Shown piece by piece: positions 32,848-42,241 of a stretch of 48,499 nt of DNA. Both the position numbers and the translations under genes were made by a program. Source of the DNA: Candidatus Omnitrophota bacterium (GTDB lineage: Bacteria; Omnitrophota; Omnitrophia; Omnitrophales; Aquincolibacteriaceae); the NCBI GenBank assembly GCA_016930235.1, contig JAFGHI010000009.1:1-48499 (forward strand), written 5' to 3'. Position 1 is the first letter of the stretch, and the number at the start of each line of letters is the position of its first letter. The notes beneath the pieces were generated by a model. The model ran no database searches. It had not been told where the DNA came from and saw nothing but the letters and a program-made list of their open reading frames with translations.

Positions 32848-34542
32848 ATGAAGATGACAGGAGCACAGATACTGGTTCGTTGTTTGGAGCAAGAAGGTGT
32901 GGAGCACATTTTTGGTATCCCAGGTGGAGTTATGCTTCCGACATTCGACGTTCTGTATGACTCAAAGAAAATAAAATTTATTCTGACGAGGCATGAACAG
33001 GGAGCAACACATATGGCCGATGGGTACGCGCGTGCTACAGGCAAGGTCGGTGTTTGCATGGTGACCTCCGGCCCCGGTGCGACCAACACGGTGACTGGAT
33101 TAGCGACAGCTTTTATGGATTCTGTCCCCCTGGTGTGTATTACGGGTCAGGTGGTAACGCATGCGATTGGAAGTGATGCCTTCCAAGAGGCCGATACCGT
33201 TGGAATTACGCGGCCTGTAACGAAGCATAATTATCTTGTGAAAGATGTCAAAGATCTGGCAAGGGTCATCCGGGAAGCTTTCTATATTGCTTCAACGGGA
33301 CGCCCCGGACCTGTTTTAATTGATTTCCCCGTTGATGTTAGCCGAGCAGAAACAGATTTTGAATGGCCCGAAGAAATTTGCATGCGCGGATATCAGCCTA
33401 TCCCGAAAAATTTTGCTGGCGAGTTTCCCAAAAGGCAAATTCTGGATATTGCTCAGGCGATCAAAAAGAGCAGGAAACCGTGCCTTTATGTTGGCGGCGG
33501 GGCCATTGTGTCTCAGGCAGACAAAGAAGTCCGTCAGCTCGTGGAAAAAACGGGGATTCCCATTACGACAACTGTTTTAGGGTTGGGTATTTTCCCCGAA
33601 GAGCATCCCTCATCTCTTCGAATGTTGGGGATGCACGGGACTCACTACGCCAATTATGCCGTTCAAAATTGTGATCTTTTAATTGCTGTTGGAGCACGGT
33701 TTGACGATCGCGTGACGGGAAAAATCGACGGGTTTGCACCCCACGCCAAGATTGTGCATATCGATATTGACCCGGCGTCTATTTCAAAAGTGGTCCGTGT
33801 GAAATATCCGGTGATCGGCGATGTCAAACCGGTTTTGCAGGAGTTAAATAAACACGTTACCGATAAGCGGAAGCAAATTCGACCGTGGCTTAACCAGATT
33901 GAGCAGTGGAAGAAAAAACACCCCTTAAAATACAAAAAGGATAATGTATTACGTCAGGAATATATTATCGAGCGGGTCGGCGAATTGACCCAGCACAAAG
34001 CGATTGTTGTGACGGGTGTGGGACAGCATCAAATGTGGACGGCGCAATGGTATGGGTTTAAAAACCCCCGGTCGATTATCACTTCGGGAGGATTAGGGAC
34101 GATGGGTTACGGATTCCCGGCTGCTATTGGGGCTCAGATTAGCCGGCCAAAAGAAACCGTTGTTTGTTTCGACGGTGATGGTTCTTTTCAGATGACCATG
34201 TCTGAATTGGCAACAGTGGTAGGGTATAAGGTTCCGGTCAAAGTGATTATCATGGATAATTCTTTTTTAGGTATGGTGCGGCAGTGGCAGGAACTCTTTT
34301 ACAATCGCCGGTATTCAGCGACTGTCCTTGGCCCATCCAATCCTGATTTTGTGAAGATCGCAGAAAGTTACGGTGTTTATGCTGTTTGTCTGACGCGTAA
34401 AGAAGATGTGGACAAGGTTTTAAAGAAGGCCTTCCAGCATCGGGGGCCGGCCATTATTCATGCAAAAGTAGCGAAAGAAGATAATGTGTTCCCTATGGTT
34501 CCTGCCGGAGCGGCGTTGGACCAAGTGATGGATATGGCGTAA
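32848..34542 (+). CDS. ilvB: Acetolactate synthase, large subunit
   Basis: Thiamine-diphosphate enzyme that joins two pyruvates to acetolactate (valine and leucine) or pyruvate with 2-oxobutyrate (isoleucine). The start at 32848 gives 564 residues; an in-frame TTG at 32827 is also possible. Features are the N-terminal FGIPGGVMLP, catalytic Glu in RHEQGATHMADGYAR, SGPGATNTVTG, then the C-terminal TPP/Mg motif GDGSFQMTMSEL ending MDN. The small subunit gene follows directly, so this is the regulated (IlvB/IlvN-type) complex. Confidence 0.95.
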   Translation: MKMTGAQILVRCLEQEGVEHIFGIPGGVMLPTFDVLYDSKKIKFILTRHEQGATHMADGYARATGKVGVCMVTSGPGATNTVTGLATAFMDSVPLVCITGQVVTHAIGSDAFQEADTVGITRPVTKHNYLVKDVKDLARVIREAFYIASTGRPGPVLIDFPVDVSRAETDFEWPEEICMRGYQPIPKNFAGEFPKRQILDIAQAIKKSRKPCLYVGGGAIVSQADKEVRQLVEKTGIPITTTVLGLGIFPEEHPSSLRMLGMHGTHYANYAVQNCDLLIAVGARFDDRVTGKIDGFAPHAKIVHIDIDPASISKVVRVKYPVIGDVKPVLQELNKHVTDKRKQIRPWLNQIEQWKKKHPLKYKKDNVLRQEYIIERVGELTQHKAIVVTGVGQHQMWTAQWYGFKNPRSIITSGGLGTMGYGFPAAIGAQISRPKETVVCFDGDGSFQMTMSELATVVGYKVPVKVIIMDNSFLGMVRQWQELFYNRRYSATVLGPSNPDFVKIAESYGVYAVCLTRKEDVDKVLKKAFQHRGPAIIHAKVAKEDNVFPMVPAGAALDQVMDMA

Positions 34543-34560
34543 CCCATCGGGGAATCAAAA

Positions 34561-35136
34561 ATGAAAAGAGAGGCTTTTATGAAACACAAACATACGATTT
34601 CAGTGCTCGTCGAAAACCATTTCGGTGTTTTAGCCAAAGTTGCGGGGCTTTTTTCAGCGCGTGGTTTTAATATTGATAGTTTGGCCGTCGGGGAGACAGA
34701 AGAGCCGACCGTTTCGCGAATGACCATTGTGGTCCACGGAGACGACAGAATTATTGAACAAATTATCAAGCAACTCTCCAAGCTGGTGGATGTGATTCGG
34801 GTTGAAGACTTGAGTCAGGATGAACTTATCGATCGGGAACTTGTTCTCGTGAAAGTGCAAGCAACGGTTAGTACGCGTGCGGACATTATGCAGATTGTTA
34901 ATAGTTTTCGGGCTAAGATCGTCGATGTCAGTCACGAATCGATTACGATTGAAGTTACAGGCGGACAAAGCAAGATTGATGCCTTGCTGGAATTATTGAA
35001 CCAGTTTGGGATACGCGAAACAGTCCGCACAGGGCTTATTGCCTTGGCTCGTCGCAAAGAACTGGTTGCTCCCGAGAGGGAAGTGGTCAAGAGGCCCAAA
35101 GCGGCGGGTATCAAGAAAGTCAAAAAGAGCGGTTAA
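34561..35136 (+). CDS. ilvN: Acetolactate synthase, small (regulatory) subunit
   Basis: A 191-residue regulatory subunit. An N-terminal ACT domain (about 8-85) starts HTISVLVENHFGVLAKVAGLFSARGFNID and binds valine in relatives; a second ACT-like domain covers about 90-165 (VKVQATVSTRADIMQIV). The C-terminal tail is basic. An alternative start at 34579 has GAGAGG nearby and would remove six residues. It lies 18 bases after ilvB and 57 before ilvC. Feedback by valine is likely, from the family. Confidence 0.94.
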   Translation: MKREAFMKHKHTISVLVENHFGVLAKVAGLFSARGFNIDSLAVGETEEPTVSRMTIVVHGDDRIIEQIIKQLSKLVDVIRVEDLSQDELIDRELVLVKVQATVSTRADIMQIVNSFRAKIVDVSHESITIEVTGGQSKIDALLELLNQFGIRETVRTGLIALARRKELVAPEREVVKRPKAAGIKKVKKSG

Positions 35137-35193
35137 ATCATAAACAAGGGAACTTATTCGGTAGAAAATTTCGTTGGCAAGAAAGGAAGCGTT

Positions 35194-36216
35194 ATGGCGA
35201 AGATTTACTATGAGAAAGATGCGGATATTTCTTTATTGAGGGGTAAAAGAGTTGCTATTGTCGGGTATGGAGCTCAAGGCCGAGGCCAGGGGCTCAATCT
35301 GCGAGACTCCGGTGTTGACGTTATTGTTGCTCAACGCAAGGGCGGCCAAAATTATGAAATTGCCGTGAGTGATGGATTCCAGCCTGTGACGGCAGAAGAA
35401 GCGGCCCGGCAGGCGGATATTATTCAACTGTTGACTCAGGATCATTTACAGGCAGAGATTTACGAAAAGAGTATTGCTCCGAATATGAAACCCGGGAAGG
35501 CAATTCTTTTTTCCCACGGTTTTAATATCCATTTTGGGTACATCAAACCTGCGAAGGATATTGATGTTTTGATGGTGGCCCCTAAAGGACCCGGGGCTTT
35601 GGTGCGGACCCAATACCTGGAAGGAAAAGGTGTCCCGTGTCTTGTGGCTGTCCATCAAGATGCGACGGGTAAAGGATTAGGTTTGGCCCTGGCTCATGCG
35701 AAGGCCATCGGAGGTGCCCGCGCAGGGGTGATCGAAACGAATTTCAAAGAGGAGACCGAAACAGATCTTTTTGGAGAACAAGCCGTTCTTTGCGGAGGCT
35801 TGAGCGAATTGATTCGAGCGGGGTATGAGACACTTGTGGAAGCAGGGTATCAACCGGAGATGGCTTATTTCGAATGTTTGCATGAGGTGAAACTGATTGT
35901 CGATGCGGTTTTTGTTTCAGGAATCAGCGGCATGCACCGGCGCATTTCCGATACCGCAGAATATGGTGATTACACAAGGGGACCGAGGGTGATCACGCAA
36001 CAGACACGTGAGGAAATGAAAAAGATTTTGAAAGAAATTCAGTCCGGGGAATTTGCCCGCGAATGGATATCTGAAAACAAGAAAGGCCGTCCGAGTTTTA
36101 ATGCCTTAAGAAAGGCTTCGGACGAACACGAAGTTGAGAAAGTGGGCGCGAAGCTTCGTGAAATGATGCCTTGGATTCAACAGCCGAATCAGAAGGCACC
36201 GGCGCCCCATCGCTAA
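35194..36216 (+). CDS. ilvC: Ketol-acid reductoisomerase
   Basis: Isomerises and reduces acetolactate to dihydroxyisovalerate with NADPH and Mg. It has 340 residues, the class I short form. The cofactor fingerprint is [17 protein letters not shown]; the usual His in GSQGHA is Arg here. Catalytic carboxylates appear in [13 protein letters not shown] and [18 protein letters not shown] is present. It is the third ilv gene of the operon. The next enzyme, IlvD, is not in the window. Confidence 0.95.
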   Translation: MAKIYYEKDADISLLRGKRVAIVGYGAQGRGQGLNLRDSGVDVIVAQRKGGQNYEIAVSDGFQPVTAEEAARQADIIQLLTQDHLQAEIYEKSIAPNMKPGKAILFSHGFNIHFGYIKPAKDIDVLMVAPKGPGALVRTQYLEGKGVPCLVAVHQDATGKGLGLALAHAKAIGGARAGVIETNFKEETETDLFGEQAVLCGGLSELIRAGYETLVEAGYQPEMAYFECLHEVKLIVDAVFVSGISGMHRRISDTAEYGDYTRGPRVITQQTREEMKKILKEIQSGEFAREWISENKKGRPSFNALRKASDEHEVEKVGAKLREMMPWIQQPNQKAPAPHR

Positions 36217-36234
36217 GAAAGCAGGAAGATAAGA

Positions 36235-37788
36235 ATGCCAAGCAAGAAGAGAAAGATACATATTTTTGATACGACGTTGCGTGATGGAGAGCAATCGCCT
36301 GGGGCATCTTTAACGCCGGAGGAAAAACTGAAGATTGCCAAACAGCTCGAACGACTGAACGTCGATGTCATTGAAGCCGGATTTCCTGCTTCTTCGCCCG
36401 GTGAATTGAAGGCTGTCCAGATGATATCCGAAGCCGTGCGAAAGCCGATTATCTGTGGGCTTTCTCGGATGATGCCGAAAGATATTGATGCTTGCCGGCG
36501 AGCGCTGGAAAAGGCGAAAAAGAAGCGTCTGCATGTTTTTTTGGCCACGTCTCAGATTCACCGGCAATACAAATTGCGGAAGGATAAAAGGGAAATCCTT
36601 CAGATGGCCGTTCAAAATATTAAAGCGGCCAAAAAGGATTTCAAGCAAATCGAATTTTCTCCCGAGGATGCATCCAGGACGGAACCTTCCTTTCTGGTCG
36701 CTGCAACGCGTGCTGCCATTGATGCAGGAGCCACATCGATTAATATCCCGGATACGGTCGGCTATACTGTTCCGCAAGAATTTGAGTGTTTGATCCGGTA
36801 TTTGATCAAGAAGGTGCCCGAGCTGGGCAAGAAGGTTGTTTTGTCTGTGCACTGTCATAATGATTTGGGATTGGCATCGGCGAATTCTTTGGCTGCCATT
36901 CTGGCTGGCGCCAATCAGGTGGAATGTACCATCAATGGGATTGGCGAGCGTGCCGGTAATGCCTCAATGGAAGAGATTGTCATGGCGATCGATACCCGAA
37001 AAGATTTTGTCGATTGTTACACGGACATCCGGCTGAGGGAAATTGTCAAAACGTCGCGGTTGGTTTCCCATTTGACGGGGATGGTTGTTCAACCCAATAA
37101 GGCGATTGTCGGACGGAACGCTTTTTCGCACGAATCGGGGATTCATCAGGACGGTGTTTTGAAGAAAAGACAAACCTATGAAATTATTGACCCTAAGAGG
37201 ATCGGATTGTCCGGGAGTCAGCTCATTTTAGGAAAACTTTCCGGGCGCCATGCCTTCAAAGAACGTGTCGAAAAGTTGGGCTTTCATTTGAGCGAACAGG
37301 AAGTCGGCAAATCTTTTGAGCGTTTCAAAATGCTCGCGGACAAAAAAAAGTATGTTTTCGATGAAGATATCGAGGCCATTTTGGAAGATGAAATCGGGCA
37401 CATTCCCGAGACTTGGAAGCTTGAATATCTCAAAGTCATTACTGAAAGTGGACAAAGTCCCGTGGCGAATGTCCGGTTGAGATCCCAGGGCAGGAATTTT
37501 GAGGCCCATTCGGAAGGGGATGGCCCTGTGGATGCCTGCTATAAGGCTTTAGAGCAGATTGTCAAATCGGGAGCGCAGCTTGCTCATTATGGAATCCAAT
37601 CCGTAACGAGCGGCAAAGATGCTCAAGGGGAAGTCGTCGTAAAGCTTCTTGTTGGCGGACGTGAAGTGGCTGGACGAGGGACCAGCACAGACATCATTGA
37701 AGCAAGTGTAAAAGCATATCTTTTTGCTTTGAATAAAATATCAACCCGTTTCTTCCCAAAAGAAACGGGAGAACCATCTCCGGTGTGA
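36235..37788 (+). CDS. leuA: 2-Isopropylmalate synthase
   Basis: First enzyme of leucine synthesis, joining 2-ketoisovalerate with acetyl-CoA. It has 517 residues: a catalytic barrel starting FDTTLRDGEQSPGASLTPEEK, metal motif SVHCHNDLGLASANS, NGIGERAGNASMEE and AFSHESGIHQDG, then a C-terminal leucine-binding domain (about 385-510). EAGFPASSPGE distinguishes it from CimA. It follows ilvC by 18 bases. Leucine feedback is expected from the domain. The end overlaps the aroE start as GTGA. Confidence 0.95.
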   Translation: MPSKKRKIHIFDTTLRDGEQSPGASLTPEEKLKIAKQLERLNVDVIEAGFPASSPGELKAVQMISEAVRKPIICGLSRMMPKDIDACRRALEKAKKKRLHVFLATSQIHRQYKLRKDKREILQMAVQNIKAAKKDFKQIEFSPEDASRTEPSFLVAATRAAIDAGATSINIPDTVGYTVPQEFECLIRYLIKKVPELGKKVVLSVHCHNDLGLASANSLAAILAGANQVECTINGIGERAGNASMEEIVMAIDTRKDFVDCYTDIRLREIVKTSRLVSHLTGMVVQPNKAIVGRNAFSHESGIHQDGVLKKRQTYEIIDPKRIGLSGSQLILGKLSGRHAFKERVEKLGFHLSEQEVGKSFERFKMLADKKKYVFDEDIEAILEDEIGHIPETWKLEYLKVITESGQSPVANVRLRSQGRNFEAHSEGDGPVDACYKALEQIVKSGAQLAHYGIQSVTSGKDAQGEVVVKLLVGGREVAGRGTSTDIIEASVKAYLFALNKISTRFFPKETGEPSPV

Positions 37789-38669
37789 GAAAAGATCTCG
37801 GTTTTCGCCTTTACGGTATATTCGGTTATCCGCTGAGTCATACCCTGTCTCCACGAATGCAGGAGGCTGCCTTTTCTAAGTATGGTCTCAAGGCTTTTTA
37901 TTTGACTCTTGAGCTACGTCCCCGGGATTTCCAAAAACTGATTAGGAAATTGGATCGGTTCCTGATCGATGGTTTCAATGTTACGGTGCCATATAAAGAG
38001 ACGGTGTTTCAGGTTCTTTGCCATTTGACGGCGGAAGCCAGAGCGATGAAGGCAGTGAACACCGTTTTTCGGAGAAAAAACCGTTGGGTCGGCACCAATA
38101 CGGACGTAGGTGGCTTTCTGGATTCTTTAAGATTCGAAGGGCGATTCACCCCAAAGGGAAAAACCGTTTTAGTTTTGGGGGCTGGCGGCAGTGCGCGGGC
38201 TGTTGTCTACGGCTTGGCCGAAAAGAAAGCCAAGAAGATTTATATTTTCAATCGTCATCCCCAAAGGGCCCGGCGAATCGCGGGTGATTACAAGAAATTA
38301 TTCCGAAAAGTAGAGTTTGAAGTCGTTTCTTCAAAAAATGGGGTTAAAGAATTAATCGAGGAGGCTTCTTTGGTTGTGAACGCTACATCGGTTGGGCTTA
38401 AAAAGAATGATCCTTCTCTTATTCCGATTTCTTGGATACCCAAGGCGAAGACAAAGAAGCTTTTTATGGACTTGATTTACCGCCCTCGGGAAACGAAATT
38501 CCTGAAAAACGCAAGGCGGCGTGGCTACCGGACGCTCAACGGTTCCGGGATGCTCCTTTTTCAAGGGGCAAGAAGTTTTGAAATGTGGACTCAAAAAAAG
38601 GCACCTCTTTCTGTGATGCGCAGTGCGCTCATGGAGGCTTTTAAGGAAAAGGAAAGGGAAAAATTCTGA
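37785..38669 (+). CDS. aroE: Shikimate dehydrogenase
   Basis: Reduces 3-dehydroshikimate to shikimate with NADPH; 294 residues. Motifs are GYPLSHTLSPRMQEAAF (substrate site, Thr where Ser is common), NVTVPYKE with the catalytic lysine, GTNTDVGGF with the catalytic aspartate, then the nucleotide motif GAGGSARAV. The GTG start overlaps the leuA stop by four bases, so translation is coupled, and its own stop overlaps the ATG of the peptidase gene as TGATG. It opens the aromatic part of the operon. Confidence 0.94.
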   Translation: MRKDLGFRLYGIFGYPLSHTLSPRMQEAAFSKYGLKAFYLTLELRPRDFQKLIRKLDRFLIDGFNVTVPYKETVFQVLCHLTAEARAMKAVNTVFRRKNRWVGTNTDVGGFLDSLRFEGRFTPKGKTVLVLGAGGSARAVVYGLAEKKAKKIYIFNRHPQRARRIAGDYKKLFRKVEFEVVSSKNGVKELIEEASLVVNATSVGLKKNDPSLIPISWIPKAKTKKLFMDLIYRPRETKFLKNARRRGYRTLNGSGMLLFQGARSFEMWTQKKAPLSVMRSALMEAFKEKEREKF

Positions 38670-39448
38670 TGAATTGCGTGATCGATGTCTTTGTTTTCGT
38701 TTTCGGATTGATCGCCGGGAGTTTCTTGAATGTTTGTATTCATCGAATTCCCCGCGGGGAATCGATTATTTTGCCGGATTCCCATTGCCCTCATTGCGGA
38801 AAGGGAATTGCTTGGTACGATAATATTCCGGTTTTGAGTTATCTTCTTTTAGTGGGGAAATGCCGGTTATGCCGGCAAAAGATTTCCTGGCGATATCCGT
38901 TTGTTGAACTTATGGCCGCAGTGATGGTTTGGGGGATGTGGACGAGGTATGGACTTTCGCCCTTCTTTTTTGCGGGGTCTATTTTGTTTCTTTTTTTGCT
39001 TGGAGTATTTTTCACGGATTTTGAAACCGGGTATATTCCGGATAAATTTTCAATTACAGGGATGGTGCTGGGTTTGGTCTTGAGTTCGCTCTTTCCGGAA
39101 TTACATCAGAAAGAGATTTGGTACGGAGGACTTTTAAACTCCTCGCTGGGTTTGTTGCTTGGAGGAGGGTTGCTTTTTCTTACGGCAGTCGTTGGGAATT
39201 TGGTTTTCCATAAGGAAAGTATGGGCGGAGGGGACGTCAAACTCTTAGCTATGATCGGGGCGTTTTTAGGTTTCAAAAAAACTTTATTTGTTTTCTTCTT
39301 TGCGCCCATTTTAGCCGTTCCTTTTGGGCTTTATGTGAAATTTATTAAAAAAGGCGAAACAATCCCTTTTGGGCCTTTCATTGCAGTGGCTGGAGGGTGG
39401 TTGTTTCTTTATGGGGATCAAATGATTCGCCATTATTTTTTGTTTTAA
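38669..39448 (+). CDS. Prepilin leader peptidase / N-methyltransferase (type IV)
   Basis: A membrane aspartic protease of 259 residues (PilD/GspO family) that cleaves and methylates type IV pilins and pseudopilins. The N-terminal methylation domain includes SFLNVCIHRIPRG and four cysteines (CPHC and CRLC). Active-site aspartates occur in TDFETGYIPD and GGGDVKL. About seven hydrophobic segments are visible. It is embedded between aroE and aroC with overlapping codons, though it has no role in aromatic synthesis. No pilin gene is in the window. Confidence 0.93.
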   Translation: MNCVIDVFVFVFGLIAGSFLNVCIHRIPRGESIILPDSHCPHCGKGIAWYDNIPVLSYLLLVGKCRLCRQKISWRYPFVELMAAVMVWGMWTRYGLSPFFFAGSILFLFLLGVFFTDFETGYIPDKFSITGMVLGLVLSSLFPELHQKEIWYGGLLNSSLGLLLGGGLLFLTAVVGNLVFHKESMGGGDVKLLAMIGAFLGFKKTLFVFFFAPILAVPFGLYVKFIKKGETIPFGPFIAVAGGWLFLYGDQMIRHYFLF

Positions 39449-39504
39449 AAGATAAACTTAGAGACGGGCGTTTTTCCAAGTCAACGCCGGAAATGGAGTC
39501 GACC

Positions 39505-40626
39505 ATGTTGCAATATCTTACAGCCGGGGAGTCACACGGGAAATATTTATCAGCGATTTTAGCTAATATCCCAAGTGGTCTTAAAATTGATCCCAATTTG
39601 ATTCAGGAGGAATTGGCCCGCCGTCAGCAGGGTTACGGACGCGGGGGGCGCCAGAAAATTGAGGCGGATCGCGTCCAGATGACAGCGGGTGTGATTCGAG
39701 GGATTTCAACAGGAGCTCCGATTGCATTTCTTCTCGAGAATCGGGATGCCAGCATCGATAAGATGCCGGATCTTTCTAGGCCTCGGCCTGGACATGCCGA
39801 CCTGGCGGGCGCTTTGAAATATGACCAGGGAATCCGTCCTGTTTTGGAAAGAGCAAGTGCCCGGGAAACTGCGATGCGTGTTGCTGTAGGTGCGGTTTGC
39901 AAAATATTCCTGAAAGAATTCGGCATTCAAGTGGTGGGACATGTTTTAAGGATTGGGAAGGCCTCGGTTGTGGGGGAACGGAAAGAAACGATTGATTCCA
40001 TCCAAAAAAAGGCTAAGCATTCTCCGGTCTTTTGTATCTGCAAGAAGGCAGAAAAGGCCATGATGAAAGCGATTGACGAAACGCGCCGTCAAAAAAATAC
40101 CTTGGGAGGCCAGTATGAGATTCGTGCCGGCCGCATGCCAATAGGGCTTGGATCCTATGCCCATTATGAAAAAAAATTGGATGGACGGCTGGCTCAAGTT
40201 TTGATGAGTCAGCAGTCTGTGAAGGCTGTCGAGATCGGCCGGGGGGTTGAATTGGGATCGCTTCTGGGTTCCGAGGCCCACGATGAAATATTCTATGACT
40301 CAAAACGGGGATACTATCACAAAACCAACCGCGCCGGAGGGCTTGAAGGCGGGACCACAAACGGGGAAGACATTGCGGTGAAAGTGACGATGAAGCCGAT
40401 TTCCACATTGGGGCAGCCTTTGACCTCGATTGATATGAAAACCAAGAAAGAAGAGAAAGCCGATTTCGAAAGATCCGATTTTTGTGCGGTCCCTGCCGGG
40501 AGTGTTATTGGAGAAGCTCTGGTGGCTTGTGTTTTGGCTGAAGCATTCCTTGAGAAGTTTGGCGGTGATTCCATGAGAGAGATCCGGAGAAATTTTGAAG
40601 GATATCTCAAGCAGATAAAGGGATAG
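39505..40626 (+). CDS. aroC: Chorismate synthase
   Basis: Makes chorismate from EPSP using reduced FMN; 373 residues from the ATG at 39505, which has GGAG six bases upstream. ATGs at 39493 and earlier are less well placed. Signature segments are LTAGESHGKYL, RRQQGYGRGGRQKIEAD, RPGHADLAG, ASARETAMRVAVGA and GLEGGTTNGEDI. The GYGRGGR form is shared with Bacillus-type enzymes. It overlaps the next gene as TAGTG. Confidence 0.95.
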   Translation: MLQYLTAGESHGKYLSAILANIPSGLKIDPNLIQEELARRQQGYGRGGRQKIEADRVQMTAGVIRGISTGAPIAFLLENRDASIDKMPDLSRPRPGHADLAGALKYDQGIRPVLERASARETAMRVAVGAVCKIFLKEFGIQVVGHVLRIGKASVVGERKETIDSIQKKAKHSPVFCICKKAEKAMMKAIDETRRQKNTLGGQYEIRAGRMPIGLGSYAHYEKKLDGRLAQVLMSQQSVKAVEIGRGVELGSLLGSEAHDEIFYDSKRGYYHKTNRAGGLEGGTTNGEDIAVKVTMKPISTLGQPLTSIDMKTKKEEKADFERSDFCAVPAGSVIGEALVACVLAEAFLEKFGGDSMREIRRNFEGYLKQIKG

Positions 40627-41147
40627 TGTGTTGGATGCAGAATATCTATCTTGTTGGCATGATGGGCTCAGGAAAAACGGTGACAGGCCGGAAACTGGCG
40701 AAAATGACAGGAGGCGACTTTGTTGACCTGGATGAAGTTATCGAAACAAAAAATCAACAGAGTATTCCTGAGATCTTCAAACAGAAAGGGGAAAGTTTCT
40801 TCCGGCTTGAAGAATCCATCGTTTTAAAAGAAATGGCCGCAAAGCAAAATTGTGTTATCGCGACGGGCGGAGGCATTGTTTTAGAAGGTAACAATGTCGA
40901 ACTTATGCGCAGAACCGGGCAGGTTGTTTATTTAAAAGGAAGTCTGGATGTTTTATGGGAAAGGGTTTGTATCAAAAATAATCGCCCTCTTTTGGACAAT
41001 GATGACCCTCAGGGGAGTTTAGCGAAGATTCAAAAAGAGCGAGAGACTATGTATCAAAAAGCATCTCATTGTGAAATTGATACCGATCATCAAAGCGCGG
41101 AAGCGGTCGCAAAAAAAATTATAAAAGCGTTGGAGAATTTAAAATGA
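40626..41147 (+). CDS. aroK: Shikimate kinase
   Basis: Phosphorylates shikimate; 173 residues. The P-loop GMMGSGKT is at about residues 11-18, followed by DLDEVIE, FFRLEES, then TGGGIV, and the lid arginine in NRPLLDN. The start is GTG at 40626 overlapping the aroC stop, or the ATG three codons later; neither has a strong ribosome site, which suggests coupling. The stop overlaps the aroB start as ATGA. Confidence 0.93.
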   Translation: MCWMQNIYLVGMMGSGKTVTGRKLAKMTGGDFVDLDEVIETKNQQSIPEIFKQKGESFFRLEESIVLKEMAAKQNCVIATGGGIVLEGNNVELMRRTGQVVYLKGSLDVLWERVCIKNNRPLLDNDDPQGSLAKIQKERETMYQKASHCEIDTDHQSAEAVAKKIIKALENLK

Positions 41148-42241
41148 AGAAAATCACGGTTCGTTGCGGGCGAGGGCGTTATTCGATCCTTATCGGGAAG
41201 TATCTTTTAGATCGAATGGGAAGTCTCCTCAGGTTGCAGGGTTTTTCGGGGAAGGTGATGATCGTGACACAAGGTCCCGTGGCCAAATTTCACTTGGGCG
41301 CGGCTCAGAAATCTCTGCGAAAGGGAAAATATCGTTTTTGTGTTCATGAAATTATGAATGGAGAAGAGGGGAAATCAGGCAGGGAGTTCTTTCGTCTTTC
41401 GCATGCTTTGGTTGAAAATGATTTTGAAAGGCGGGATCTCATTCTGGCTTTGGGAGGAGGCGTCGTTGGTGATTTAGCCGGGTTTGCAGCCGCGAGTTAC
41501 CTCCGGGGAATCCGTTTTGTGAATGCCGGGACGACTTTGCTCGCGCAGGTGGATAGTTCCATCGGAGGAAAGACGGGGATTAATCTCCCGCAGGGAAAAA
41601 ATTTAGTGGGTGCATTTTATCCGCCCTCGCTGGTCGTTTCGGATATTTCGGTCTTAGCGACTCTTTCGGACCGGGAATATCATTCTTCTCTTGGTGAGGT
41701 CGTGAAATACGGGATGATTCGCGATAAGGCCCTTTTCAGTCTATTGGCGAAGGAACCTGAACGGGTGATGAGGCGTGATCCGGTAATCCTTGAAAAGATG
41801 GTTATGGCATCTTCCCGTATCAAGGCAGATGTTGTCAGCCGGGATGAATATGAAACTAAGGGCGAAAGGATGATCTTGAATTTCGGGCATACTTTTGGAC
41901 ATGCTTTTGAGCAGGCGTTGGATTACCGTAAACTGATGCATGGAGAAGCTGTCGCTGCTGGTATGGTTGCAGCTTCCGAAATGGCCGTTACTTTACGCTT
42001 ATTTTCACCCACAGAAAGAGATCGCTTGGTTTCTTTGCTTGGGAATTTTCACTTGCCGACATCCCTGTCAGGGTTTGGCTTAAGTTTGCCCCGTGTCATG
42101 AATGCCATGATGCGTGATAAGAAGAAGAAAGCCGGCAAGTTACGTTTTGTCTTGCCTGTCAAGATTGGGAAAGTTGTTGTTCAAGAAAACATCCCAAAGG
42201 ATATTTTAAAGAAGACGATCCAGAAAATTATCCGGGGATGA
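41144..42241 (+). CDS. aroB: 3-Dehydroquinate synthase
   Basis: NAD and metal dependent enzyme that cyclises DAHP to dehydroquinate, the second shikimate-pathway step; 365 residues. Motifs include GGGVVGDLAGFAAASYLRGI, QVDSSIGGKTGIN, GEVVKYGMI and FGHTFGHAFE, with metal-binding histidines in the last. The neighbouring aroK-aroB pair is a common arrangement. Its stop overlaps the dprA start by four bases (ATGA). The DAHP synthase, dehydratase (aroD/aroQ) and aroA genes are not in the window. Confidence 0.95.
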   Translation: MKKITVRCGRGRYSILIGKYLLDRMGSLLRLQGFSGKVMIVTQGPVAKFHLGAAQKSLRKGKYRFCVHEIMNGEEGKSGREFFRLSHALVENDFERRDLILALGGGVVGDLAGFAAASYLRGIRFVNAGTTLLAQVDSSIGGKTGINLPQGKNLVGAFYPPSLVVSDISVLATLSDREYHSSLGEVVKYGMIRDKALFSLLAKEPERVMRRDPVILEKMVMASSRIKADVVSRDEYETKGERMILNFGHTFGHAFEQALDYRKLMHGEAVAAGMVAASEMAVTLRLFSPTERDRLVSLLGNFHLPTSLSGFGLSLPRVMNAMMRDKKKKAGKLRFVLPVKIGKVVVQENIPKDILKKTIQKIIRG

